Assembly (NCBI GenBank): GCA_903813345.2
Contig: CAIIXF020000002.1
Coordinates: 6,565,772 to 6,629,771, forward strand
Length of the DNA stretch: 64,000 bases
Source: Owenia fusiformis
Lineage: Eukaryota; Annelida; Polychaeta; Sabellida; Oweniidae
Direction: 5' to 3'
The position numbers and the translations under genes are program-made. The notes under the pieces are model-generated. The model made no database searches. It saw nothing but the letters and a program-made list of their open reading frames with translations, and had not been told where the DNA came from. Every line of letters starts with the position of its first letter. The first letter of the stretch is position 1. This document shows positions 11,611 to 24,966 of the stretch, one piece after another.

Positions 11611-11871
11611 TATCAGTTCTAAACAACTTTGTTTATAAAATCTTATATTCTACTTTATTCAACTAAATTATTTAATGTTCCTTCCTTTCTTTTTTTAATT
11701 GTAATATGTAATCCAGTTCATTTCGACACTAATCTTATTTTATTTAAGATTTAAATTTTAAAAATACACTTCATTATAGAATATTGATTCCAAAAGTTAC
11801 CCCGTTCCATTATTGTGAATTCGTATCTTTTCAGAAAAAAACTATCATTCAGACTTGAATTAAATGGCCAA
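11611..11871. repeat. AT-rich dispersed repeat R, copy 1
   Basis: About 260 bp starting AGTTCTAAACAACTTTG and ending GAATTAAATGGCCAA. It recurs almost unchanged at 13146-13405 and, more diverged, at 13660-13860. No terminal inverted repeats or coding capacity seen. Confidence 0.9.
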
Positions 11872-12072
11872 TATATCTAATGAGTGTCATGTTAATTAAA
11901 AGCGCAACGCTTTGTAATGTATAGAACATAGATTTGGTATCATTGTAAAGTTAAGAATATAAATGTGTTACAAGTGGAGTTTATTTCACTTGAGTAACAT
12001 AACCCTAAATTAGAGTAGAATAAATACGATCTAGTATTTCAACTAGATAATGGCAACTCCGCGGAGTAGCAA

Positions 12073-12795
12073 ATCCCAACGAACAAATATCAATTACCGA
12101 ATTCCAATCAATTATACTCATTACTTTGGTTAAAATTGAAAAATTTAGATTTTAGAATTGCGAATTCCTGCAAAGCAGCCATTTTGAATTTTCTGAGGTA
12201 CAAATCTGAAAAATAATAGCATAATTGTGATCTACTCCAAAATTCCTTCAATTTGAGTATAATATAGCCATACTTTGAAGGGATCAAAAATTATTGCGAA
12301 ATCGTACATTAGACGGCCATTTTGAATTTTATGAGGCTCGAATCAGAAAAAAGATATATATTTGCAATCTACTCTTAATTGCCTTTCATTTGAGTATAAT
12401 AAAGCTATACTTCAGAAAGATCTAAAAATTAGCGAAAATTTCTGTTTTCCTGACCCCCCATACACGGCCCCTGGGGGTCAGGACGAAAAACACAGAATAT
12501 ATGTGAAATAGATAGATGTTGCGAATATACTACCAAAATTTCAAACAATAATATTAATTACTTTGGTTTAGAATGAAAAATTTATGATTTTTGCGAAAAA
12601 GTCCCGTCATTTTTTAAGCGGCGGCCATCTTGAAAAATCTTTGCGTAAAACTATTTATCAATATACATCTTTCCACCAAATATGAAGAAAATCCGTCTAC
12701 TTATATTTGAGTTATCTTCCGGACGGACGGACGGACGGACTGACGGACGGACGGAGGGCTTCACTATATCCCTACCGAACTTCGTTCGTTGGGAT
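12073..12795. mobile_element. Non-autonomous TIR element with GGAC tract
   Basis: The ends are 12-bp inverted repeats, ATCCCAACGAAC (12073-12084) and GTTCGTTGGGAT (12784-12795). The body has a two-copy tandem repeat of about 139 bp, each copy with CCATTTTGAATTTT (near 12178 and 12317). It ends with a GGAC microsatellite (about 12720-12757). There is no transposase. A diverged relative of this end type (TTGTTCGATGGGATAAT) occurs near 29075-29092. Confidence 0.72.
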
Positions 12796-13145
12796 AATTA
12801 TGAGTATAGGGGTAAAAGAAATGTACAACAACTGTGTTTTATGCATATTAATTAGCTTACTAATTAACATATAAATTTTAATTCCTTTTTTACATTAACT
12901 CTATTCCATTCATATTTAAATGAACTGGTCATAAAATAGTAGGTTAATCCGGTAGTCGCTAGCTGTGAGTTGCATTCGCAAATGCAAGCTTATATTTTAC
13001 ACTTACTTCAAAAGGTAGTTTTATTAATCCATTGTCACCTGCTATAATTGAACCTAAACATATACAAGTATTTCATAACTTCAAAATATTTCCAAAACAA
13101 TAACCTTTAACATGTAATAGCAGATAGAGTTGAAATTACACATTC
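12796..13145. other. No recognisable feature
   Basis: AT-rich spacer between the GGAC element and repeat R copy 2. Nothing supportable seen. Confidence 0.5.
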
Positions 13146-13405
13146 AGTTTTAAACAACTTTGTTTATAAAATCTTATATTCTACTTTATTCAACTAAAAT
13201 TATTTAATGTTCCTTCCTTTCTTTTTTTAATTGTAATATGTAATCCCGTTCATTCTGACACTAATCTTATTTTGCTTAAGATTTAAATTTTAAAAATAGA
13301 CTTCATTATAGAATATTGATTCCAAAATATACCCCGTTCCATTATTGTGAATTCGTATCTTTTCAGAATTATCATCATTCAGACTTGAATTAAATGGCCA
13401 ATTAG
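13146..13405. repeat. AT-rich dispersed repeat R, copy 2
   Basis: Near-identical to 11611-11871 in the same orientation, with scattered substitutions and small indels (for example one extra A in AACTAAAATTA). The two copies are 1535 bp apart. The GGAC element lies between them. Confidence 0.9.
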
Positions 13406-13659
13406 TATTACTGTAATATTCTGAAGAAAAAATTTTGCTCCTAGACACCCTGCTCTTGTTATAGATACGAACAGGTCTAATACGCTACATATGAACACCG
13501 TAAATGGTTGAATTCTATCTATTCATTTATTTGCGATAACCTGTGTGGCATTTTGTCTTGTTAATGTTGCAAGATTATCTTTTAATGTAAAGTTGGCATT
13601 AATTTTTGTCACTAGTTTGTCCTGATGAGCCAAAATTCATTGATCATAAAAGAGTATAC

Positions 13660-13985
13660 CGTTTCTACTTTTCTCATTTATTAAATTGTAATGTAATCTT
13701 TTTCATTCTGACACTAATCCTATTTTATTTAAGATTTAAATTCTAAGAATACACTTCATTATAAAATATTGATTCTAAAAGATACATCGCTGCTTCATTG
13801 AGAATGAGTAACTTTTCAGAAAAAAACTATTATCAAGAATCAAATTAAATGGGCAAATACTTTGTATTGATATTCTGATGAAACAATTTTTCTCCTAGAC
13901 ATCCCGCTCTTGTTTTAGATTTGAATGTGACTACTATGCTACGTAGGTCTACATGAACACAGTAAATGGTCAAATCCATACTGAT
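13660..13985. repeat. AT-rich dispersed repeat R, copy 3 (diverged, longer)
   Basis: This copy aligns to copy 2 and also to the sequence after it: both contain CTCCTAGACA(C/T)CC(T/C)GCTCTTGTT followed by ATGAACAC(C/A)(G/A)TAAATGGT. The repeat unit is therefore at least about 330-500 bp, and copies 2 and 3 form a near-tandem pair with a spacing of about 510 bp. Confidence 0.8.
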
Positions 13986-15289
13986 ACTCATCACATATTT
14001 CTGCCTTCAATGAGAAATATGAAGGCCACGATTTCTCATGATGGGTTAAATCATACCAAATTTAATTTATGAACTTTTGAGAATTTTTACAGGGGGTTCG
14101 CACGTATCACCACATGCCCATATATTGGACAGAATATCGGTGTTGCACTCTGGGAGCCAATCCACCCTGACCATTTAGCGCATACTGGTAGGTTCACGCA
14201 TGCAGAACAATGCACCTGACAGATGCCATATCCCACAATCTCTCCCCCCACTTGTCATCCTCCTAAGCAGGTGTACAGCATGCATACCTTCTTCTTCCCC
14301 CTGCTATAACCAATTTGGGAGTGCCCGATTGAACTGAATCACGTTATCTAATTATGAGGTACTCAGAAGACAACAGAATCGTTGATTTAATTCCTCACTT
14401 AAGTTACATAAACGGTATGGGTTAAAAGTGCAGATCTTAACTGCGCGTAATCGAGTGGATCACCAGTGTCAATGATGTTACCCATGATAGTATATTCATG
14501 TTGTTTTTTACATCGGTTTTTAAACAAACTGCATCCAAAATCAATAATAAAAAAATATATACATTAATGTTCATGAGTTAACTATCAGCATGCAACATGT
14601 AATCCTATCCAAAGTTATAAATCCTTATAATGCATCCCGGCTTTCTTGTATCTTGGTACTGAGTGGATATTAAATGAAGAAGGCGTCATTTCAAAATGTA
14701 ACTTTGTTAAAAAGTAAATATTTCATTTTGCAAATCATGCCCTATTACATTATACTCATTTTGTATAAATAAATCAATAAATAATAATAAATGAATTAAT
14801 CAACTTAGCTATTATGAACATCATGTACATGAATATGTACAACTATATGTCATTAACTGTACAAACAATCATTTAGAACAACTATATTCACGACTGTATA
14901 GATACAAAAGTCAATTTATACAGTATCCAAGTGTATGAATCCGGGATATGAATAGTACAAATATTTAAGGATTTAAACCCTGGAATCATTCCATTGAAGA
15001 TTTTGTTTTCAAATCTTGACATGACCACGCACCAGAAATGCAAAGTTTAGGAAACAACGCCTAATTAGAATGAAGCAGCCACAATGCAGTCTTGGGCTTA
15101 AATTCTTCTCACACATTGCAAAATATTTTCTACGAAATCACCTTAAAGATACAAAATCACTAAAAGAACATATTTTCACTGAATTTTTTTGCAAAGGTAA
15201 AATTGGCAAAGTATCAATTTCAATCTGGGGAGTCGAAGTTGTCACCTTGTTAACAAGTGACCTTGAATGCGGTGATTTGTGATATAATG
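13986..15289. other. Unannotated AT-rich stretch
   Basis: No gene or repeat recognised. It includes a less AT-rich patch at 14095-14340 of unknown nature. An AATAAATCAATAAATAATAA run near 14766 looks like a LINE-type 3' tail on the plus strand, but no coding sequence could be attached to it. Confidence 0.5.
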
Positions 15290-15965
15290 CACTGCTGTTA
15301 TTTTTTATTTATTTATTTTTTTTATTTATTAATTATCCTCATTCATTACATTACATTTACAAAATCTTCAATCGCCAAATACATGCATGGCATTATAGAA
15401 GAATTGATGAAACTTCTGAATATAATATAAGGAGCAATGTTAACAGTAGTTTTGGAGTTGTGGGGCGGGGGGTGCTTGGCGTGGGAAACAGTTAATGGAG
15501 ATAAAAGATGTTTAAGGAGGGAAAATCATATATTGGCTTTTATAAAGGAGGCTAGCCTGGTCATCATTTTCGAATTTAGTTCGATAGAGATTTCAGTTGA
15601 GTCATATTTCAGAACTTCAAGATATTTATGCTGAGAGATTTGCCTGTCAAAAATTTAAGGGATCAGGTTTTTCAGGTATTGATTAAATTCATCCCTAGCA
15701 TGTGTCAAATGAGCACAGTGGAAAAAGAAGTGTTTAACTGTTTGTGGATGTCCACATGTACAATTTGGGTTGTCAATATTGCTAAAGTTATGAGCATATA
15801 GTTGGGCCTTAACTAAAATGTCGGCCCTGAATTTATTTACTATTATCTCATGGCTCCTTGTGAGGTTCAATTTTTGCTGGTTGTAATGACATTTATTGGA
15901 TTTTTGAAAAGCAGTTTTTGAAGTTTCTTGAAACTCTGGGTAGTAGCTTTACTCTTTAATGTATT
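15290..15965 (-). mobile_element. 5'-truncated LINE fragment, C-terminal zinc-knuckle region
   Basis: On the minus strand, 15870-15655 encodes 71 residues with LTRSHEIIVNKFRADILVKA followed by CTCGHPQTVKHFFFHC, a C-x-C-x8-H-x4-C arrangement typical of the C-terminus of non-LTR retrotransposon ORF2. The frame continues upstream to about 15965, interrupted by one stop. Beyond its stop codon the 3' region ends at 15295-15335 in a T-rich (TTTA)n run, which is the A-rich tail read on the minus strand. This is a different LINE lineage from the remnant at 4740-5950. Confidence 0.8.
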
Positions 15966-15986
15966 TGGCAGGGCTAACCAGTTGGA

Positions 15987-16386
15987 AACTCCCGTTTTTT
16001 TTTAATCTACCGCAAAACCTCCCGTTTTTTCAAAACCTACCGTAAAAACTCCCGTTTTTTCAGAACCTACCGCAAAAAATCCCTTTTTTCTGAAATCTTC
16101 TATAAAAAAGTCACGTTTTTTAAAATTCACCGCGAAAAATACCTTTTTTAAAAAATCTCCCGTAAAAACTCCCGTTTTTTAAAATCTCCCGTAAAAACTC
16201 CCGTTTTTTTCAAAATTTACCGCAAAAACTCCAGTTTTTTTAAATCTCACGTAAAAACTACCGTTTTTTTCAAAAACCTCCCGTAAAACTCCCGCTTTTT
16301 TTCAAAAAACTCCCGCAAAAACTACCGTATTTTGAAAAAAAACTCCCGTAAAAGTACCGCAATTTTTTTTAAATCTCCCGTAAATT
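15987..16386. repeat. 30-bp minisatellite
   Basis: About 13 imperfect copies of a 30-31-bp unit of the type CCCGTTTTTTCAAAACCTAC plus CGTAAAAACT. Clean units start at 15991, 16021 and 16051. Copies degrade towards 16386. The array ends about 25 bp before the inner edge of the right inverted-repeat arm. Confidence 0.92.
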
Positions 16387-16410
16387 TTTCATTTTAGGTT
16401 GGCAAGTCTG

Positions 16411-19400
16411 CATCGTGTCCCTATTTATTCATTAAAACGGATGTTTAGTGAGAAAAGGCTCACAAAAAATGTTCAGAGAAATAAATTTGAAAACAGTATC
16501 ATTTACAGTTACATTTATATTTATTTGTCAGGAAAATTGTCCAAATTATTGTCAAGTCCGCATCCTCGCGCGGTTAACCACTTTTCATTTGTTCTATAAA
16601 TTCCATTTCAACTTTACAATATCATAGATGGGATGACAAAACATTTCTGGCCTTTTCTTTGCAAAAGAGACCAAAAAGACCCTAAAAATCCTCATCATAA
16701 AACTCCACGCACTTTCAAATATGTGCTGTTGGCTGAAAGCTATGTAGAATCTCAAAGGTATAAAAGATGTAATCGGCTCATTTTACTTGTTCTATTCATC
16801 ATGTTCAAGCTAATTGCAATTTTCGGGTAGCATAAAACGAAATTGATGCTTGAAACCAGAAATTCTTTTTTTTAGAAAATCGTAGGAACAATGCAGTCAA
16901 TAAATAAAATGAAAATAACAATATCACAAATTTCCACTCATCGAACAGAGAAAATAAAAGAGCAAAGCAAATGTTGAAAACCTCAAATAGAAAGAAAATG
17001 ATGAATCAAAACAAAAAATCTATACTCAAAACTAAGTTACTAGATTAGTAGAAAGGTTCACAGCAATAATCAGTCGAAAACATCAAACTTAAAAAAGGAA
17101 AAAACCAGTGTACATTTTTCGATGTTTAAAGTGTATTCTGCATTTAGAGCATTTCTTTTATTTTCCCCGTTCGAACTTTTCATACTCAGTATTCAGCATT
17201 CGGCAGAGTTTTGAAATAATTTTACTTTCAATCGGGTCTCTTTAAATTTGTCATTCGATGTTATTTTGCAATAGTTGCCTTATTTTGAATTTTGGTTTTA
17301 ATATTGATTCGGGCGTCCTGCAATGATCATTTGAAATATTGGCTGCTGTGAATGTAGCCTTTTGAATGCTAATCACAATTAAATAAAAAACTTGAATATA
17401 TGAAATGAGGGATGATTCGTATATCAAACAATTTTATATATTGAAAATTGATTAAAGATGCCACAAAACTAATATTTTGCAAGAAAAGTATCCGTAAAAG
17501 TTCCATATGTTTACCAATAAAAAGCTAGCCATGAAAGGCAGTTATGAATTTCCAATTCAATTTGATAGATTTTGTGTATCATGTTGCAGTTGTTAGCTCC
17601 TGTTTAAGAAATGTTGATATGCTTATTTTCAATGGTTACACTATACTCAACTTGATCATGAATTCGCTATTTTACATGGTATCTACAAATTGTTTAAATC
17701 ACAATTATCACATGCAGTAATGTTGCAGATGGCTGCTTTTTTTAAATGAACGAATATCAAATGAAAATATATGACAGATTTAGATAGCAAATTAGACAAA
17801 TAAACTGGAAATCGAAATTTCTTGAAACCTAACATACTCCAAGTAAAACTGGCTACACATCCCATATAGAGTGTACTCCAGGAATGAAGCAGTGCGTACT
17901 TAAATCGCAGAGAAATTTTCAGGGAAGTAAATTCAAATTTCCCAGCAAGAAGAGGGAGAATTAAATTAAGCTGACTGAACGAAATACACTATATGTAATA
18001 TGAACCGAACCGATACCCTATGTAATATGAAACGAATTAATAATATAACATAGTGATTATTCGCACGCCCCTATTGTAACAATACGTGCGTATCAAGTTT
18101 AATTATTAAATTCCAAAGTTTGATATAAATCTGCGCCGGTTAAGTTATCTTGTAAGTTGAAGTTGTTTGCAAAATAAATAAAACTATACTATTGGCAAAA
18201 AATTCGAAAGCTGGAACGTCAGTACGCTTTAACACATGAAAATCAAAATGTATGGACACGATTTAAGTATTTGAAGAAATTATTTGGAATAACAATGAAA
18301 TGAAATAACATACAAAATAATAACTCTGACTCTGTGTGTCGAATTTTTTAATTCAGACATAGTAAGAAATTAAAAGATTTGCAGTTCTATACTGTTATGC
18401 ACTTGCTAAAATGTTTCGTTACTTATTTTAGTGATTTTTTCAAAATAACATATTTCGAATGATACCATGTACATTTTGGCTGTCGAATTTCAGCAGATGA
18501 TTATATGTTTTCAAAAATTGAAACTTGATCAACTAGTGCACACATAAATTGAAACGGATTTAATATACCGCAAAGAAACTGTGAACTGATTAAAATAGGG
18601 TGACAGACATTTTCATGATGATATCTCGTGGCAACCGGCCCGGTGCAATGTAATTACTACTAAAACTCAGTATATGGGGTAGCATTGAAATGGTCCACAC
18701 TGGCGAAACTCCGTTTGTTCTCTACACATGTGTATTACCTATTATGAACTATAGTGCTGGTATTTGGGGAGCGAAACCTTATCAAAAATGTGACTATATT
18801 CACCAACGTGCCATACGTGCATTTATGGGCGTTCATAGATACACTTCAATTCCTGCTCTATATAGCGATTCTGGCTGGCTTACCCCGAAAGACACTAGAA
18901 CACTAGATATTGTGCGTCTATGGAATAGATTCACATTCATGGAAAATAATAGACTCACCAAAAAAAATATAATATTGACTATAATCAACCTAATGGATGG
19001 TGTTCAGATATAAAATCAATTTTCAATGAGTTAGGGATGAATGATCATTATAACCAGAAACAATATGTTAATATCAGCATTGTTAAGAGAAAACTAAAAT
19101 TAAAATTACAAGAAAAAGTACGTACAGATATTGAATCACAACCCAAATTGAGGACTTACCTAACTTTTAAACATGACTGTCCAATAGAACAGTATTTACT
19201 TACATCATCATTGACAAGGGGTGAACGCTCTTTAATAGCTCAGTTAAGAGCTCAGTTTAGCAATAGAAACGGGGAGATTTACTCAACCGAAAACTCCAGT
19301 AAACCAAAGGCTTTGCCAAATTTGTAACTCAAATGAAATTGAAAATGAAACGCATTTTGTATTTGAGTGTTCGTATTATTCAGAAGCTCGAAAATCTTTC

Positions 19401-22097
19401 CTTCAAGAAATCAAAGACAATTCCTTTAAAGATATCTTTGAAAATAAAAAAATATATTAAATGCTTTGGAAAGTATTTGCAAAAAATATTCTATATAAGG
19501 AAAAGAGTTTTATTTAAAAATCAAAATCAATAATGATGTTGAGCTGAACTTGTACTTGTACTGTTAAAATTATTATGTATTATTATTATATAACTTATGT
19601 AAAATGTGTCTCATAAGCCCAGGTAGGGCTGGCTATCTTAGATAGGTGACACTTAAATAAATGAATAAATAAATAAATAAATAAATAAATATAAAAAATA
19701 TATAAGTGTAACAAAACATCATGACATCGCCTAAGTCGGCACAATATTTTATAACACACACGCTTTAAAATGTTTTGTTTTGAATCGTTTGGCAATCCTA
19801 CTTATGTATCCTACAAATCACAGCCAGCCCAACATGTAGCAGGTTGATCGATAAGTAAAAAAAATATCGTTTTCACTAGGAGTTTTATGACTTCCTTTTT
19901 AATTTGTAATTTTTGCGGAGAATGTACTGTATTAAGTAATAGATCGTATCAATACACACAGTTCAGCTCAATAATATTTTCAATTTAACACTGATTTGTT
20001 ACAATGTCAAGACTTTTGGAGAAAATACTGAAAGGTCTCCATCATAGTCTTTCCAGCATGACTAAATTCATTTGAATTTGATTTTGGAAAGCCATAAAGC
20101 TATGTGGTCAATATAAATAATAATATCCACTGCACATTTTTAAATGTGTGTTGTTTGGCTGGAAGTCTATGTAGAATCTTAAAGGTAAACGGATTTTGGT
20201 TAAAATTGGTCATTTTATTTGTTCAAGTCATTCCTGTTCAGTAACGCTAATAGAAATTCAAATCTTTGTTCCGAGTCAACTTTTCATTTTGTATTGGTCT
20301 CTTTATTTAGAATAAAATCCAATATATAATTTTGCTTATTAACGTGCACTGACCCAAGAATCGTTTTAATATTAGCCTACTCCTGAAAGAGGTCATAATA
20401 TTCTACCACTGTAGCCATCTTAATATCGCCAACTAAACAGCTAATGGAATTAGAGCTCGTTTCTTCCAATTATTTTATCTTTTGATTTATTTTAATTACT
20501 TTATTGTTTCTTTAAAGGAATAACAAGGCCTGTAGAGAGAAAATTCGAAAATGTTTACTTTTTCTGAGCTATCAGGGCAACATTTGGCTGATCCAATCTT
20601 CTTTAACATACCTATTTTCTTAAAATGTATGGAAGAATAAACTATCAATTTCAGCATTAAGAATTGTATATTCAGTTCAAAGCTTCTATATAAAGGGAGT
20701 CTCACTTTTCGGGAGTCCAAATTTTTAAGATCCATCACGATTTAAGAGGAATATCAGCTGAAATAATGTTGATCCAGGGGGTTTCTCTCAATAAAATATC
20801 CAAACCTAAACACTGGTCCATGATGATCGTTGAATCCTGTGCACTTATTGTTGCACAATTAGATAATTAAGGTAATCGCACATCGAGCGCATCAAGGTCT
20901 GAACATTAAGTTATTTATTCACTTCCTTCAAAGCGTTTAGCTGTTTGATCTAACAATGCCTTCTTACACGTAGATTCAGTGTGGGATCCACAGCCTATAC
21001 TATCCTTTTTGAATAGTTCTCTCCAAAGCGTTGGGTAAAGAGGGGCTCTGATAAATCAGAATGACGTAGATTATTCGTGAAGATATTGTTACCCCGGGGT
21101 GGTTAACTCAACAGTCAATGGGATTAGCGCTAGTTTCTTTCAAGGTAGTTGCCCGTCGAGCAAAAAACGAAACAGTGAAGTGACATTACGAGATAATAAA
21201 AAGTATAGATATTTTTTAATCATCAAATTATCAATTCGCTACCGTGATCTGCAATCGTGGAAGTAACAGAGGTATCCTCTTAACATCTTAAGATTACAGC
21301 GTAAACCGCCCCAAAAGAAGTGTAAGTGTGTACTGCTACTGTGTGTCCATAAGATTAAACAAACTTTCTATAGGCATATCGATCGATTTATTGACAACCG
21401 AGCGTGTTGCACATGCGTGTATACTTTGTATTATATCCCGGGTATACTATATAGTAAGTTTAATTATACCCGAGATGCAGTAAACTTCGATAGATTAACG
21501 AATATTTAGTTGGTCATGATTTTTGCTAAGATTTATGACAGCATATTTGTGTATATTCGTATTACTGAAGCTCAAACGTATCGGTAATATTATATACTGG
21601 CACTGATTTCCAGCAGGAATCTGACGCGAGACTTTCAAACATTTAAACGCTTATATCCAGGTAAGGACACAATTTTCAATTTCTTAACCTTTGAACGAAA
21701 TGGTGAAGTACATCAGGCGTATGCTCAACATTTCACTGCCGCGTGTTATTTCTAGCAAACGTAGCTCAATCGATACGTGGTCTACTTAAATCGTTCAGTT
21801 TCGCGCAAAAAGTACATTCATGAGGGTTGTCAATAGTATTATGTGCGATGTATAAACAATTAGAAAATTCACGGACTTGATATTTATATCTTACCTAGCA
21901 AGAGGGTGTTCACTTTAAGCTTCTCGCGCGAACGGGTAAGGAGGTTACCGGTATGCCTGCCGTCTTTGCCTATGTTTTAGAGTATTTCAGAGCAGTTAAG
22001 ACTGAAATGTTTCGCCGCGATAATCAAAACGAAATCGGACACTGAGTTCTGTTTTGTCAAATATATTCGGCAGGTAGCCAGACAACGTATTTTTCCA
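16411..22097. repeat. Right arm of giant inverted repeat
   Basis: Reverse complement of 1-4686, lengthened by a LINE insertion at 18725-19688 and by a small extra segment near 16500-16540. Mirror ORFs (16633-16830, 17683-17865, 20496-20738) each differ by one residue from their left-arm partners. After 22097 the sequence cannot be compared, because the left partner lies outside the window. Confidence 0.93.
18725..19688 (+). mobile_element. 5'-truncated LINE inserted in the right arm only
   Basis: The left arm runs without a break through the matching site (near 2403), so the insertion is defined to within one or two bases. The coding remnant begins with CVLPIMNYSAGIWGAK, a motif that follows the reverse transcriptase in LINE ORF2. 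It continues with KYLTFK-like and LTRGERSLIAQLRAQFS sequence. In a third frame it ends with a zinc-knuckle RLCQICNSNEIENETHFVFE followed by C. Two frame changes (in the A run near 18960 and near 19300) and a stop make it non-functional. The 3' tail is AATAAATAAATAAATAAAT. No clear target-site duplication. Confidence 0.9.
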
Positions 22098-22292
22098 CGA
22101 CGTGTAAGATATCGGAAACTTATTACGAGCTCGACATTATATTCCCATCTGACCGAGCGTCTGTACCGTGGGAAGCGTGTATAAAGTATATATCACAAAA
22201 CCTAGTTTTTTGTTTATTTGCGATTTCGCCGGAGTAAGTTTAATCTCGTTCCGATTATTATTTTCTACTGAAACTTAGAAAAACGACTTTCA
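22098..22292. other. Sequence between right arm and GA tract
   Basis: Unique-looking sequence. It may or may not belong to the inverted repeat, because its possible left partner is outside the window. Confidence 0.4.
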
Positions 22293-23427
<1,135 letters not shown>

Positions 23428-23569
23428 GATAGGGTTGAAAGACCACATACGAGGAAAACATGTTCATTTTTTCAACACTGGTGTCAAAGGCAAAGAAAAA
23501 AGTAGATTGTCCAAGGAACACCGAGTGAAGACTGTTCTGGAGATTTTTCAAGAAAACAAGCATTTGCGT
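23428..23569 (+). CDS. METTL24-like methyltransferase copy 1, exon C (first version)
   Basis: A 142-nt exon bordered by ACTTTACCAG upstream and GTGAGT downstream. It completes a codon with one base (intron phase 2) and ends in phase 0. It encodes IGLKDHIRGKHVHFFNTGV and, after KGKEKSRLSKEHR, VKTVLEIFQENKHLR. In METTL24-like proteins this segment follows the SYDPT/SFDPS motif and precedes the KIDVEGSEW exon: the GLxDH...HVHFFNTGV stretch is a family signature. It splices in frame to 24967 (TIIDVFKIDVEGSEW). The upstream exons of this copy are not in the window. Confidence 0.82.
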
Positions 23570-24212
23570 GTGAGTGCACCTTCGTTGTTAATATTTTAAC
23601 GCAAAACAAAAGCAAGTAAATCCTTTTGGTCAGAAATTTTAATTGCTTCTTGATTATAGTACACATAATTCTGTAATTTACAGTCCCTACCAAAGTGGAT
23701 TTCCACCTATCCAGCCACACCCTGTAGGGCCGAGTTTTAATGTTTTTCTTGCATGCTTATCGCCAGAATTAGACCATTCAACCGGGTAGATACAATGGGT
23801 AGATTATTATTTATATCGAGTGGCAGGTCGCATGTCTGTGTCTCTGACATCAAAACACAGAAAAACTGTACATTAAATTCCATTTTGTGGAATGCTTTTT
23901 GATCATGGGCGTTCACATGGGGGTGGGTGCGTAGGTAGGGACCGATGCTTCTCACTTCTTTAAAATACAAAGGACAAATCATCATACAATAACTCCATTT
24001 TCAATTCAATATTTCTGAACAAATGTCCTTGGAATAATATACTTATTAAGCTTCTGGTAGTTAATAATTGTTTTATTTCATTTTTCCTAGTAATTAAGAT
24101 GCTGATCAATTATAATACCTGATAAGTTATAGATAATATATATAAATAGACATGGTGGAGTAAATTACTAAGACTTCATGCGATCCTCATAACGAATTCC
24201 ACACTTTACCAG

Positions 24213-24354
24213 GATAGGGTTGAAAGACCACATACGAGGACTACATGTTCATTTTTTCAACACTGGTGTCAAAGGCAAAGAAAAAAGTAGTTTGTCCGAG
24301 AAAAACCGAATGAAGACTGTTCAGGCGATTTTCCAAGAAAACAAGCATTTACAT
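24213..24354 (+). CDS. METTL24-like methyltransferase copy 1, exon C (duplicate version)
   Basis: This is the same length (142 nt), the same acceptor (TTTACCAG) and the same donor (GTGAGT) as 23428-23569, 785 bp downstream. The encoded 47 residues differ at about nine positions, mostly in the middle (EKSSLSEKNRMKTVQAIFQ). The flanking intron sequence is also duplicated (ACGCAAAACAAAA after both donors). Because 142 is not a multiple of three, using both exons in one mRNA would shift the frame, whereas either one alone joins correctly to the exon at 24967. No stop or frameshift lies inside it. Confidence 0.8.
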
Positions 24355-24966
24355 GTGAGTACATCCTTAATGTTTATATTTGAACGCAAAACAAAATCCA
24401 GTTATAAAACACAGTAACTTAACGAAGTTCCGTATGTTCATTCAAGATCTACATCTTTTAGCTTTTGCACAATGAGAGAGAAAACATACCAATATTGATA
24501 TATAGTTGAGGTTCAATATATATTCTAGAAAAATAGGAGATCACTAATTTTCAAAATGTTAATACATTGAAGAAAAACTCCCAATTAAAACACTTTGTGC
24601 AAAACCGAAAGATATAAATCATGTAAGGAATGTGTTATGGAAATGTGAAATTACACAGATTCCAATTAGAACGCCATTACAATTTCTGAACATGTTGAAC
24701 TGCTTGCATCTGGAAATGTGAGATTCACATATCATAAGACGAACGAGAGCGTGTCATAACAATTTGAATCGGTTTGAATGCTCGTATCTGCATGAGTACC
24801 AGATGGATTGAAAGATGGCAGCGAGGACGTAATATAAAAATACCACCACTGACATTGTACATTTCTTTCAACATACATACTTTATTGTTAATTTGAATTC
24901 CTAGATTTAGTGCAGTATGTAAATTCCCCGATGTCATTACAGTGTAAACTCTGATTTATATTTTAG

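Noticed and set aside
1-22097. Polinton/Maverick element explaining the inverted repeat
   Set aside because: No integrase, polymerase, protease or capsid-like ORF was seen in the loop. The only intact gene is a sulfotransferase.
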